From positions 2,108,001 through 2,172,000 of the forward strand of contig OY969702.1 of NCBI GenBank assembly GCA_963702055.1: a stretch of 64,000 nucleotides of DNA, read 5' to 3'. Each line of letters starts with the position of its first letter. Positions within the stretch are counted from its first letter, which is position 1. The position numbers were made by a program, and so were the translations under genes. Shown one piece after another: positions 1 through 7,494 of this stretch. The notes below the pieces were generated by a model. It was given only the letters and a program-made list of their open reading frames with translations. It was not told where the DNA came from and made no database searches. Source of the DNA: CAWINX01 sp963702055. GTDB lineage: Bacteria; Actinomycetota; Thermoleophilia; Solirubrobacterales; 70-9.

Positions 1-1179
1 GTCTTCCCCGGCATGTTCGAGCTGCACCACGTCGGGTCCGGCCCGGAGCTGGTCGCCGCCCTCGCCGGCCACACCGCGCCCGCCTCCAACCTCATCTGGG
101 CCGACCGCCACGGCTCGATCGGCTACAAGCTGATCGGCCGCCTGCCGCTGCGCAAGGGCGGCAGCCCCGACCTGCCGAAGCCGGGCTGGACGGGGGAGTA
201 CGAGTGGACCGGGACGATCCCCTACGAGGAGCTGCCCGAGGTGGTCGACCCCGAGAGCGGCCTCCTGGTTACCGCCAACAACCGGATCGTCGGCGACGAC
301 TACCCCCACCACATCACCAGCGAGTGGTACGACGGGGTGCGGGCGCAGCGGATCGAGGACCTGCTGCGCGCCACCGACGAGCACGACGTCGAGAGCTTCG
401 AGGAGATGCAGTCCGACGACCTCTCGATCCTCGGCCTCGAGGCCGCGCGCCGGCTCGGCCGCCTCCAGCCCTCCGGCCAGCGGGAGAGCAGCGCGATCGA
501 GCGGCTGCGCAGCTGGGACGGCCGTCTCGGCCTCGACTCCGTCGCCGGGACGATCTACCAGGCCTTCCTGCTGCGACTGGCGCGCGAGGTCGCCCGCGCG
601 GTGATCGGCGACCGCGACCTCAGCGAGCGCTGGCTCGACCGCTCCGACTCGGGCTTCTCCAGCCACGTCACCTCGCCCTGGCGCTGGCACTCCCACCTGA
701 TGAAGCTCTGGGAGGAGGGCGACGAGGAGCTCGTCGGCCGCCCCTGGGACGAGCTGGCGCTGGAGGTGCTGTCCGGCGCCCTCGACGACCTCACCGAGGA
801 CTTCGGCGCCGACCCCGAGGCCTGGCGCTGGGGCCACGTCCACAAGATGGAGTTCCCCCACCCGCTCGGCGAGGCCAACCCGCTGCTGCGCCGCCTCCTC
901 AACCGCAGCCTCGAGGCGGGCGGCGCTCAGGAGACGGTCAGCCAGATCGCCTACGACCCCAACGACCCCTACCGCGCCGTCTGGGCGCCGAGCTGGCGGA
1001 TGGTCGCCGACCCGACCGACCCCGACCGCTCCCGCTGGCAGATGTTCACCGGCCAGTCCGGCCACCCGGCCAGCCCCCACTACGACGACCTCCAGCCCGA
1101 CTGGCTGCAGGGCCGCACCCAGCCGATGGCCGGCGAGGGCCCCTGGCGCGAGCTGGACCTGGTCCCCGCCGCGCCCTGA
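1..1179 (+). CDS. Penicillin acylase family protein, C-terminal part (5' truncated by window)
   Basis: The reading frame is open from base 1, so about 392 residues of the C-terminal half of a penicillin-amidase-family (S45, Ntn-hydrolase) protein are visible. The stretch around residues 26-65 (NLIWADRHGSIGYKLIGR) is the hallmark of the beta chain in this family, and TANNRIV follows near residue 95. Members hydrolyse amide bonds of penicillins or acyl-homoserine lactones, are exported and mature by autocleavage. The signal peptide, spacer and catalytic N-terminal Ser of the beta chain must lie upstream of the window, so activity cannot be judged. The substrate is unknown. The gene ends with TGA and is followed by a convergent frameshifted gene. 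Confidence 0.88.
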   Translation, partial: VFPGMFELHHVGSGPELVAALAGHTAPASNLIWADRHGSIGYKLIGRLPLRKGGSPDLPKPGWTGEYEWTGTIPYEELPEVVDPESGLLVTANNRIVGDDYPHHITSEWYDGVRAQRIEDLLRATDEHDVESFEEMQSDDLSILGLEAARRLGRLQPSGQRESSAIERLRSWDGRLGLDSVAGTIYQAFLLRLAREVARAVIGDRDLSERWLDRSDSGFSSHVTSPWRWHSHLMKLWEEGDEELVGRPWDELALEVLSGALDDLTEDFGADPEAWRWGHVHKMEFPHPLGEANPLLRRLLNRSLEAGGAQETVSQIAYDPNDPYRAVWAPSWRMVADPTDPDRSRWQMFTGQSGHPASPHYDDLQPDWLQGRTQPMAGEGPWRELDLVPAAP

Positions 1180-1190
1180 GCGCCGCCGGC

Positions 1191-1642
1191 TCAGGCGGCG
1201 AAGAGTTCCTCCACCGCCTCGCGGAACTTGGCCGGGTCGATGGCGGGGAAGCGATACAGCTCGGGCTCGATCGCCTCGAACTGGGCGCGAGCCTCGGCGG
1301 GGTCGACCAGGCCGCGGGAGATCATCTCCTCGCGCTCGATGCGGGTCGAATCGGCTAGCTCGCGCATGCGGCGGCGCGCTCGAAGCTGACCAGCCGGCGG
1401 ATCAGGGCGTTGTAGGCGGAGTGGGCGCCGTCGCCTTTGTCCACCGCAAGACGCGCGTAGAGCTTATGCTCGGGTGAGGCGATCGGTCCCGACACCGGGA
1501 CACCGACGGTCCGCAGCCGCGGCGCGCCAATCGAAACGAGCAGCGCTTCGACGGACTCGTTCCCGCTTTGCAGGTCGGCGAGTCCCTGCTCGATCAACTC
1601 AGCCCCCGGCAGGGACTCCATGGCTGTCCGGATCTCGGTCAT
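1191..1642 (-). pseudogene. Small hypothetical protein with a single frameshift
   Basis: The ATG at 1642 starts a frame encoding about 95 residues that ends at a TAG near 1355. The reading clearly continues in another frame. From about 1372 down to the TGA at 1191 there is an open, codon-biased frame reading RRRMRELADSTRIEREEM at its start and AVEELFAA at its end. Adding one base near 1368-1372 joins both parts into a single protein of about 150 residues, charged and probably helical, with no signal peptide or membrane segment. I do not recognise the family. It is either a genuine frameshift mutation or an assembly/sequencing indel in the GC-rich run. It lies convergent to the acylase gene. 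Confidence 0.5.
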
Positions 1643-1730
1643 CGACCCGAGGTTAGCGTCGCTGCGGCCCGCAGGTTAAATGCCCCCTTGCACCCCGAAT
1701 CGACCGAATCGGGGAAGGTTTGGGACTCCT

Positions 1731-3152
1731 ATGGGACGATTTCGAACGATTCTCGTCTGCGCATGGGCGCTTGCCGCGCTTCTCGCCACTGCGACGGCGC
1801 CGGCGACGGCGCGGACTATTGACTTCCGCGGCCGCGCGGTCGCCGTCCCCGCCGGCTGGCCGGTCTACCGCCTCGCCGAGCACCCGCGCATGTGCGTGCG
1901 GCTTGACCGTCGCGCCGTCTACGTGGGGACGCCGTCCGCGGCCCAGCACTGTCCCGCCCACGTAATCGGGCGGCGCCGGGCGATCCTGATCGACTCCCAA
2001 ACGCCGTCCCGCGCCACCCAACGACGGCCCGCCGTTCGGCTGCGTCTCCGCGCCTCGGCCAGTGCCGGCGTCGGCACGCCCGGGTCGGGGAGCGGGTCGG
2101 GCGCCTTCGCCGGGCTCGGCTTCGACGCCTGCGCCGCGCCTTCGACCAGGGCGATGTCGGCCTGGCTCGCCTCGCCCTACCGGGCGATCGGCGTCTACAT
2201 CGGCGGGCTCAACCGCGGCTGCTCTCAGCCCAACCTGACCACGGCCTGGGTCGGCACCGAGGTCGCCGCCGGCTGGTACCTGATCCCGATCTACGTCGGC
2301 CTCCAGGCCCCGACCAGCGGATGCTCGAGCTGCGCCAAGATCGTCGCCGGCAAGGCGACCGCCCAGGGCGCCGCCGCCGCCAACGACGCCGTCACCCACG
2401 CCCAGAGCGTCGGCATGGGCGCGGGCAGCCCGATCTACTTCGACATGGAGGGCTACTCGCGCACCTCCAAGGCCTCCAGCGCGACCCTCACCTTCCTCGC
2501 CGCCTGGACCTCGCGGCTGCACGCGCTCGGCTACCGCTCCGGCGTCTACGGCAGCAGCGCCTCGACGATCGCCGACCTCGCCGGCCAGATCGGCTTCGGC
2601 TACCAGCTGCCCGACGACATCTGGACCGCCAACTGGAACGGCCGCGCCGACACCGTCGACCCCTACGTCCCAAACAGCGCCTGGTCCCGCCACCAGCGGC
2701 TGCACCAGTTCCGCGGCGGCCACAACGAGACCTACGGCGGGGTGAGGATCAACATCGACAGCAACTACGTCGACGGGGCAACGGTCGGCACGCCCCCCGG
2801 GCCGCGCCCGCTCACCGTCGCAGCGGTCCACGCCGTCGGCGGCACCGTCCTCGCGCAGGTCCACTGCGCCCGACCCAGCGACGCCGCCTGTCCGGGGCAG
2901 ATCTTCCTGCGCACCCACGTCCGGGTGCGGGTCCGCGTCCGCCACAGGCGGGTCAGGACCCGAGTCATCCGCGTCGCCATCGCCCACCGCGGCTTCGAGC
3001 TGGCCGGCGGCCGCGACCACACCTACCGGGTCCGCCTCAACGCTCGCGGCCGCTTCCTGCTGCGCAAGCACGGCCGGCTCAGCGCCCAGCTCGTCGTCGC
3101 GACCCCCGGCGCCCGCGTCTTCCGTCGCGTCCGGCTCACGGCAGGCGGGTGA
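1731..3152 (+). CDS. Secreted DUF1906 (Rv2525c-like glycoside-hydrolase-fold) protein
   Basis: The protein is 473 aa. I chose the ATG at 1731 because it gives a classic signal peptide (basic MGRFR, then a hydrophobic stretch ending ATAPATA). An upstream in-frame ATG at 1680 would add 17 residues before it. Residues about 125-345 match the DUF1906 domain: GFDAC, then YIGGLNRGCSQ, GWYLIPIYVG, IYFDMEGY and a late DSNYVDG. This TIM-barrel-like domain is related to GH25-type folds and is found in exported, often Tat-dependent actinobacterial proteins such as Rv2525c, where it is linked to cell-wall modification. The C-terminal about 110 residues are a beta-rich, Arg/Val-rich module common in actinobacterial exported proteins. 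The enzymatic activity is not established. Confidence 0.8.
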   Translation: MGRFRTILVCAWALAALLATATAPATARTIDFRGRAVAVPAGWPVYRLAEHPRMCVRLDRRAVYVGTPSAAQHCPAHVIGRRRAILIDSQTPSRATQRRPAVRLRLRASASAGVGTPGSGSGSGAFAGLGFDACAAPSTRAMSAWLASPYRAIGVYIGGLNRGCSQPNLTTAWVGTEVAAGWYLIPIYVGLQAPTSGCSSCAKIVAGKATAQGAAAANDAVTHAQSVGMGAGSPIYFDMEGYSRTSKASSATLTFLAAWTSRLHALGYRSGVYGSSASTIADLAGQIGFGYQLPDDIWTANWNGRADTVDPYVPNSAWSRHQRLHQFRGGHNETYGGVRINIDSNYVDGATVGTPPGPRPLTVAAVHAVGGTVLAQVHCARPSDAACPGQIFLRTHVRVRVRVRHRRVRTRVIRVAIAHRGFELAGGRDHTYRVRLNARGRFLLRKHGRLSAQLVVATPGARVFRRVRLTAGG

Positions 3153-3188
3153 GGCGCGCGCCCAGCGCTGAAGCGCCCGCCGTCGCTT

Positions 3189-3231
3189 CCGCTGTTCCTT
3201 TGCCTCTCTATACGCGGCAAAGGAACAGCGG
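3189..3231. repeat. Perfect 15-bp inverted repeat downstream of the DUF1906 gene
   Basis: The arms at 3189-3203 and 3217-3231 are perfectly complementary over 15 bp (left arm CCGCTGTTCCTTTGC), with a 13-nt spacer containing TCTATA. It sits 36 bp after the DUF1906 stop. A second G-rich/C-rich complementarity follows at about 3235-3257. It could be a transcription terminator without a U-tract or a protein-binding palindrome. The spacer resembles that of the 20-bp repeat at 62414-62464. Confidence 0.6.
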
Positions 3232-3272
3232 AACGGGGGGAGAAACTCCTCCCCCTACCGTCTTGACTCGGT

Positions 3273-3482
3273 GTGCGCTTTAGCCGACACGCCAAGAACG
3301 AGATGAGGCTCTACAAGATGCCAGTCGATGTTGAAATCGTTGCGACAAACCCCGAGCGAGCGGACGTTGACGATGGCGGCAATCACCGCCTCCAAGGGTT
3401 GGATAGCCGTGACCGTGCGATCATTGTGATCGTTGCGGACGATGATCCCGGCTTCGTCATCACCACCTTCCCGGATGGTTGA
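3273..3482 (+). CDS. DUF4258-like small protein
   Basis: The protein is 69 aa with a GTG start. The N-terminus FSRHAKNEMRLYKM fits the DUF4258 pattern (F-S-x-H-A-x-x-x-M-R), followed by a short beta-rich core ending in a FVITTF strand. DUF4258 proteins share the RelE/BrnT-like fold in many families and are often found beside a DUF2283 partner, as here (2-bp gap). A toxin or RNA-binding role is possible but unproven. The GTG was chosen because the conserved motif begins at residue 3. Confidence 0.65.
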   Translation: MRFSRHAKNEMRLYKMPVDVEIVATNPERADVDDGGNHRLQGLDSRDRAIIVIVADDDPGFVITTFPDG

Positions 3483-3483
3483 C

Positions 3484-3774
3484 ATGCATGCCGACTACGA
3501 CAGCAAGGCAAATGCCGTTTCAATTTCCCTCGCTCAAAGAGAGCGGGCGGACGGGGCAGACCGTGTTCACCCACGTGCTGTCGTGGCCCTCAGTGACAAG
3601 CGGCCAATAGAGGTGCAGCTTCTCTATCCCGACCTTGGGGTGAAGGAGCCCCTGGGTGCAGTAGCGACCCGCTATGAACTCGATGTCGAGGCCTTGATTG
3701 CAGCCACGCAGGCCGCCCTGGCGGCTCCCGATCGCGTGATTACCTTGGATGTGGCGCTCCGGGCTGTGGCCTAG
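3484..3774 (+). CDS. DUF2283 protein, partner of the DUF4258 gene
   Basis: The protein is 96 aa. The N-terminus MHADYDSKANAVSISLA matches the start of DUF2283 (YD-x-x-A-D/N-A-x-x-I). The ATG at 3484 follows the upstream stop by one base, so the two genes are probably co-translated. DUF2283/DUF4258 gene pairs behave genomically like toxin-antitoxin modules. That parallel is the only functional hint, and no operator palindrome is evident apart from the inverted repeat at 3189-3231. Confidence 0.65.
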   Translation: MHADYDSKANAVSISLAQRERADGADRVHPRAVVALSDKRPIEVQLLYPDLGVKEPLGAVATRYELDVEALIAATQAALAAPDRVITLDVALRAVA

Positions 3775-3795
3775 CCTTCCTCGGCCTAATCAGGG

Positions 3796-4263
3796 ATGAG
3801 CCGCAGGGACCAGATCACGCTGAGCGACGAGGAGCTGGCGGAGCTGCTCGACGGCGAGCGGATCGCCGTCGTCTCCAGCCTCGGGCCGCGTGGCTGGCCG
3901 CACTCGATGCCGATGTGGTTCGTGCCGCGCGCGGGGGAGGTCTGGATCTGGACCTACGCGAAGTCCCAGAAGGTCCGCAACCTCGAGCGCGACCCGCGGG
4001 CGACGGTGCTGGTCGAGACCGGCCACGAGTACGGCGAGCTGCGCGGGGCGATGATCGAGGCCGAGGCGCAGATCCACCGCGACTTCGAGACGGTGCTCGG
4101 GTTTGCCGAAGAGCTGACGCTGCGCTATGCGGAGGGGATCTCCTCGGTGGAGGGCGACGCCAAGGCCGCGCTGGAGGCGCAGGCCCCAAAGCGCGTCGCG
4201 ATCCACTTCAAGCCCGTGCGGACGGCCACCTGGGACCACCGCAAGCTCGGCGGCACCTACTGA
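3796..4263 (+). CDS. PPOX-class FMN/F420-binding split-barrel protein
   Basis: The protein is 155 aa. The pattern LLDGERIAVVSSLGPRG, PHSMPMWFV, VWIWTYAKSQKVRNLERDPRATVLVE and the C-terminal TWDHRKLGGTY is typical of actinobacterial pyridoxamine-5'-phosphate-oxidase-like proteins that bind FMN or F420. Members reduce varied substrates such as biliverdin or act as flavin/deazaflavin reductases. The specific reaction cannot be assigned. It ends 16 bp before the glycoside hydrolase gene and may be co-transcribed with it. Confidence 0.82.
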   Translation: MSRRDQITLSDEELAELLDGERIAVVSSLGPRGWPHSMPMWFVPRAGEVWIWTYAKSQKVRNLERDPRATVLVETGHEYGELRGAMIEAEAQIHRDFETVLGFAEELTLRYAEGISSVEGDAKAALEAQAPKRVAIHFKPVRTATWDHRKLGGTY

Positions 4264-4279
4264 GAGACTGTCCGACCCG

Positions 4280-5452
4280 ATGAGACGACGACTTACAGCC
4301 GCCCTCCTGCTCGCCTGCCTGCTGGCGGCGCTGCCGGCGATCGCGGCGGGGGCGCGCGGCCACGGCCGGCACCACAGCCGGCACCACCGGCGCCACAAGG
4401 ACAAGATCCTCACCGGCCCGCCGCGGGGGCCGGTCCCGTCGGACTTCTTCGGAGTGGTCCCGCAGACCGTGGTCACTCCGGCCGACGCGTTTCGGATGAA
4501 GGCGGGGGGGATCAGGACCGTGCGGCTGCCGGTTCCCTGGAACGGGGTCCAGCCGACCGAGAACGGCGGCTATGACTGGACCAACATCGACGCGACGATC
4601 GACGTTGCCACCCAGGCCGGCCTGCGGGTGCTGCCCTTCCTCTACGGGACGCCGAGCTGGCTGGACCCGAAGCCGACCAGGCTGCCGGTCGACACAGCCC
4701 GCCAGCGCGCCGCCTGGACCGCGTTCCTGCGGGCGGCGGTGAAGCGCTACGGGCCCGGCGGTGACTTCTGGGCCGAGCACGGGCCGGGCGCCCCCTCCGG
4801 GACGGTCTTCGACAAGCCGCTGCCGGTCCGCAACTGGCAGATCTGGAACGAGGCCAACTTCTTCTACTTCGCCTACCCGGTCTCCCCGTCGCGCTACGCG
4901 AGGCTGGTGAAGATCTCCGCCCCGGCGATCAGAGCCGCCGACCCGCGGGCGAAGGTGCTCCTCACCGGGCTCTTCGGCAAGCCGAACGAGCGCCTGCCCA
5001 GTGGCATGCCGGCGGTCGACTTCCTCGACGCCGTCTACCGCTCGCGCGGCATCAAGGCCGACTTCGACGGCGTCGCCCTGCATCCCTACGCGCCCTTCAC
5101 CAAAACCCTCGTCCGCTACGTCGAGGGCATCCACAGGGTGACCGTCAAGCACCACGACCGCCCCGGCCTCTACATCACCGAGATGGGCTGGGGCTCTCAG
5201 AACGACTTCAAGCACGACGCCTTCGAGCAGGGGATCCGCGGCCAGGTCAAGCAGCTGCGCGCCTCCTACACCTACCTGATCGACAACTACCGCCGCCTCA
5301 ACCTCAAGCAGGTCTACTGGTTCACCTGGAAGGACGTGACGGGAGGCTGCGACTTCTGCGACTCGACCGGCCTCTTCTACGGCGGCGATGGCTTCCTCCC
5401 CAAGCCCGCCTGGCACGTCTTCACCGCGCTGGCCCACGGCGCGCTGCGCTAG
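4280..5452 (+). CDS. Secreted glycoside hydrolase (clan GH-A, GH39/PslG-like), copy 1
   Basis: The protein is 390 aa. The ATG at 4280 gives a signal peptide (MRRRLTAALLLACLLAALPA) followed by a His/Arg-rich linker. The body is a TIM-barrel hydrolase: the acid/base Glu lies in WQIWNEANFF, the nucleophile Glu in YITEMGWGS, and a conserved HPYAP lies between them. Such proteins resemble PslG and other GH39-type endo-hydrolases that trim exopolysaccharides. A paralogue at 50328-51458 has the same motifs and C-terminal signature (VYWFTWKD.. / GGCDFCDSTGLF here). With the polysaccharide locus lying between the two copies, a role in processing that polymer is a reasonable inference. Confidence 0.8.
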   Translation: MRRRLTAALLLACLLAALPAIAAGARGHGRHHSRHHRRHKDKILTGPPRGPVPSDFFGVVPQTVVTPADAFRMKAGGIRTVRLPVPWNGVQPTENGGYDWTNIDATIDVATQAGLRVLPFLYGTPSWLDPKPTRLPVDTARQRAAWTAFLRAAVKRYGPGGDFWAEHGPGAPSGTVFDKPLPVRNWQIWNEANFFYFAYPVSPSRYARLVKISAPAIRAADPRAKVLLTGLFGKPNERLPSGMPAVDFLDAVYRSRGIKADFDGVALHPYAPFTKTLVRYVEGIHRVTVKHHDRPGLYITEMGWGSQNDFKHDAFEQGIRGQVKQLRASYTYLIDNYRRLNLKQVYWFTWKDVTGGCDFCDSTGLFYGGDGFLPKPAWHVFTALAHGALR

Positions 5453-5464
5453 CCGGACGCCCGG

Positions 5465-5661
5465 GTGCTAAACCCCGGACACGAGGACGACACCGTGGAC
5501 GCGCGGATGCTCACCAGGGCCACGCTCTGGCAGTTCAGCACCCGCGACGGGGGCATCGACGTCATGATCCAGATGAAGCTGGCCCGGGGGCGCCCGGTCG
5601 ACCTGGCCGACGTCGCGGCCCTGACGGATACGGGCGAGGAGCAAGGAGAGGACCGAGCCGT
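5465..5661 (+). pseudogene. Remnant of a nucleotidyltransferase-like gene (C-terminal fragment)
   Basis: This frame carries FSTRDGGIDVMIQ followed by RPVDLADVAALTD, the kind of sequence seen at the end of DUF6036/AbiEii-like nucleotidyltransferases (a substrate-loop strand and the terminal DLADVxAL motif). The N-terminal catalytic part and the region between these motifs are missing, and the frame runs into the antisense MazF gene. I read it as a decayed fragment beside a toxin-antitoxin pair. Confidence is low because the match rests on short motifs. Confidence 0.3.
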
Positions 5662-6015
5662 TCAGCGGCTGCGGCCCAGCCCGATCAGAAGGCCGGCCCG
5701 CCTCGCTACCGCGTCCACCGTGTCGCCGGTCGCGGACCCGAGGCGGCGGCGCAGGCGCAGGGTGGAGACGGAGCGGATCATCTCGGGCATCGCAAAGCTG
5801 GCTCTGGTCAGCCCGCCCTCCGGCGGCTCGAGGCGGACGTGCATCGCGTTGCCCCAGTCGGTGGTCGTCAGCGGCACGCCGATCACCAGTCCCGCGGCGG
5901 AGCGGTTCATCGGGCCAATCGAGACCACCAGCAGCGGGCGCCTGCCCGCCTGCTCATGCCCCGCGACCGGGTCGAGGTCGACCTCGTAGACGTCGCCTCG
6001 TTCGGGCTCGGACAC
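5662..6015 (-). CDS. mazF: MazF/PemK-family toxin (endoribonuclease)
   Basis: The protein is 117 aa. The GTG at 6015 was chosen because ERGDVYEVDLDP, the canonical MazF N-terminus, follows directly, and it sits one base after the antitoxin stop. RRPLLVVS and VIGVPLTT are the family's second and third motifs. MazF toxins cleave single-stranded RNA at short sequences and are neutralised by the cognate antitoxin, encoded immediately upstream. Gene order (antitoxin then toxin) and spacing are typical. The specificity of cleavage is unknown. Confidence 0.85.
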   Translation of the reverse strand: MSEPERGDVYEVDLDPVAGHEQAGRRPLLVVSIGPMNRSAAGLVIGVPLTTTDWGNAMHVRLEPPEGGLTRASFAMPEMIRSVSTLRLRRRLGSATGDTVDAVARRAGLLIGLGRSR

Positions 6016-6016
6016 C

Positions 6017-6259
6017 TCAGCGCTTGCCGGGAAGCCCGTCGGGAAGCGTTGCGTCCCAGGCGGCCGCTTCCTCGTGGATCTCGCTGCCCCGCTCGCGGTA
6101 GGCGCAGTCCATGTCGGCCAGCAGCCGCTGCTCCTCCAGCAGGTCGGTGGCCGCGTCAAGCACGTCGACCACGCTTTTTCCGGCCAGCTCCGCCTCTCGT
6201 GCCAAGCGGCGCTGAGTGCTCCGTCTTACCCGGATCGTGGTCGTCTCGACGGCAGCCAT
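6017..6259 (-). CDS. Ribbon-helix-helix antitoxin of the MazF pair
   Basis: The protein is 80 aa. The N-terminus MAAVETTTIRVRRSTQRRLA is a short beta strand followed by a helix, as in ribbon-helix-helix (CopG/MazE-like) DNA-binding antitoxins. The C-terminal half is acidic (EERGSEIHEEAAAW) and is expected to block MazF. It precedes mazF with a 1-bp gap. The upstream region at 6260-6300 is AT-rich (TCTACAAAAACGTCTACATA), suiting a promoter/operator with a repeated TCTACA element. Confidence 0.8.
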   Translation of the reverse strand: MAAVETTTIRVRRSTQRRLAREAELAGKSVVDVLDAATDLLEEQRLLADMDCAYRERGSEIHEEAAAWDATLPDGLPGKR

Positions 6260-6344
6260 AAAAGCAGTCTACAAAAACGTCTACATATCTCCCAGTTGGT
6301 CTCATGACCCTTCAAGTCCTCAGCCGGCAGTGTTCCCCCCTCTT

Positions 6345-6360
6345 GTCACCGAATTGACAC
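6345..6360 (+). promoter_or_regulatory. Conserved 16-bp motif upstream of coiled-coil micro-protein A
   Basis: GTCACCGAATTGACAC here matches 15 of 16 bases of 8505-8520, in the same position relative to a paralogous gene. About 33 nt downstream of each copy is a TAC-C-CT hexamer (TACCCT here, TACTCT at the other gene) just before the start codon, which could be a -10 box. The 16-mer may be an activator or sigma-factor site; TTGACA could also serve as a -35-like element. Confidence 0.5.
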
Positions 6361-6408
6361 AGCTGGTGCGCCATGAGTCACACGCACTGGTCTACCCTCG
6401 CTTGGGCC

Positions 6409-6672
6409 ATGGAGCCGACGAAGGCCACCTGGACCGACGAGCGCCTCGACGATATGGCGCGTCGCATGGATGATGGCTTCAATCGAGTCGATCAGGACAT
6501 CCGCGCGCTGCGCGGTGAGATGGCTGGTTTGCGTACAGAAATGGGCGCCCGCTTCGAAGCCTCCGACGCCCGCTTCGACGCCTTCCAACGCACCATCCTC
6601 CAACTCGGCGGCGGGATGATCGTCACCTTCGTGGTCGGCTTCGCCGGCCTGCTCGCCGCGCAGCTCTCCTGA
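6409..6672 (+). CDS. Small coiled-coil protein with a C-terminal membrane anchor, copy A
   Basis: The protein is 87 aa, starting at the ATG of MEPTKATWTDERLDD (the start is set by homology to copy B at 8569). Residues 8-60 form heptad-rich helix with DDGFNRVDQDIRALRGEM and repeated F-D/E-A segments. The last about 25 residues (QLGGGMIVTFVVGFAGLLA) are one membrane helix identical in copy B over most positions. Similar small proteins occur in actinobacteria as unnamed DUFs. The function is unknown. A tail-anchored oligomer is what the sequence suggests. Confidence 0.65.
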   Translation: MEPTKATWTDERLDDMARRMDDGFNRVDQDIRALRGEMAGLRTEMGARFEASDARFDAFQRTILQLGGGMIVTFVVGFAGLLAAQLS

Positions 6673-6697
6673 GCGCTCGCTGCGTTAGCGCCTATGT

Positions 6698-7075
6698 CTA
6701 TTCCCAGGTGGCCAGCGGCAGGTTGGCGAGGATCGTCTGGTCGGCGGTCAGCAGGGGGGCGTCGGCGACGATCGCGTGTGCCGCGAGGAGCCGGTCGAAG
6801 GGATCCCGTGTCCACGAGAGTCCCTGAGCCGCGCGCACCAGCTCGGCGAGCGGAACATCGGCGATTTGCAGGCCGATGCTGCGCCGCAGCGCCGCCAGCG
6901 GCGCGGTGGCCGGCTCGGTGACGCGTCCGACCTCGTGTAGGTAGGTGAGTTCCAGCTCGACGATCGGCGAGATGAAGACCGGCTCAGCCGCCACCAAATC
7001 ACGCGCGGCTTGGGGGACACGGCGACCTTCGCCTGCGTAGAGCCAACCGATCACATGTGTGTCAAGAAGGATCAG
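6698..7075 (-). CDS. PIN-domain toxin (VapC-like) with a possible CTG start
   Basis: The protein is 125 aa if started at CTG 7075 (LILLDTHVIGWLY). The first usual start codon is GTG 7054, which would drop the leading ILLDTH containing the first catalytic Asp of the PIN site. Other acidic positions are the E in SPIVELELTYL, and the D residues of TRDPFDRLLAAHA and TADQTI. VapC toxins cleave tRNA or rRNA and need Mg2+ at this acidic centre. The gene overlaps the end of the Phd-type antitoxin gene, as usual. The start problem could reflect a true rare start, an alternative coupling or a sequence error. Confidence 0.8.
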   Translation of the reverse strand: MILLDTHVIGWLYAGEGRRVPQAARDLVAAEPVFISPIVELELTYLHEVGRVTEPATAPLAALRRSIGLQIADVPLAELVRAAQGLSWTRDPFDRLLAAHAIVADAPLLTADQTILANLPLATWE

Positions 7076-7295
7076 GGCTCCACTCCGATGACCAGTCGAC
7101 GTGGATCAACTCGTCGGGGTCGCCGATGATGTAGCCCTTGCGCCGCGGCAGCCGCTCCCAGATCGATGATTGCTCCTTCGGCGCGATCACCAGCGTCTTG
7201 CCGCCCCGCTCGATCTCCAAAGGCTGTCCCGTCTCGAGGACCTCGTCCAGCAGTCGGTAGACGTTGGCGCGCAACTTCGAGGCGCTGATGGCCAT
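7062..7295 (-). CDS. Phd/YefM-type antitoxin
   Basis: The protein is 77 aa. The ATG at 7295 gives MAISASKLRANVYRLLDEVL, the usual Phd N-terminal DNA-binding fold, then LEIERGGKTLVIAP. The acidic C-terminus (DPDELIHVDWSSEW) is the toxin-neutralising tail. Its stop lies inside the start region of the PIN toxin gene. A repeat of CGTACGTACG elements directly upstream (7314-7347) is a good autoregulatory operator. A longer upstream extension of the frame is open but lacks family similarity. Confidence 0.82.
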   Translation of the reverse strand: MAISASKLRANVYRLLDEVLETGQPLEIERGGKTLVIAPKEQSSIWERLPRRKGYIIGDPDELIHVDWSSEWSPDPS

Positions 7296-7313
7296 GGGGG
7301 CCTCTTTCGCAAA

Positions 7314-7347
7314 CGTACGTACGTAGAAGGAATCTTTCGTACGTACG
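7314..7347. promoter_or_regulatory. Palindromic operator upstream of the Phd-type antitoxin
   Basis: CGTACGTACGT at 7314-7324 and CGTACGTACG at 7338-7347 are self-complementary and spaced 24 bp apart (about two helical turns plus), 19 bp upstream of the antitoxin ATG. Two phased identical palindromes are what Phd/YefM-family autorepressors bind. The region between is AT-richer and probably contains the promoter. Confidence 0.65.
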
Positions 7348-7494
7348 CTAACAGATCCTCCGTGTTCCGACATGCGATCACGGTACTGCTGCCCCCCATA
7401 TGCGCGCACAGGGAGACGATTCTGTGACGACTTCGTGCCCTAACCGCGTCCGCGTCGCAGCCGCGCGCCGCGCGGCCCCGATCCGCAGCCGCCC

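Noticed and set aside
1653..3071. 472-residue antisense frame over the DUF1906 gene
   Set aside because: The same GC-rich antisense effect; no family motifs, and the plus-strand gene has a signal peptide and domain.
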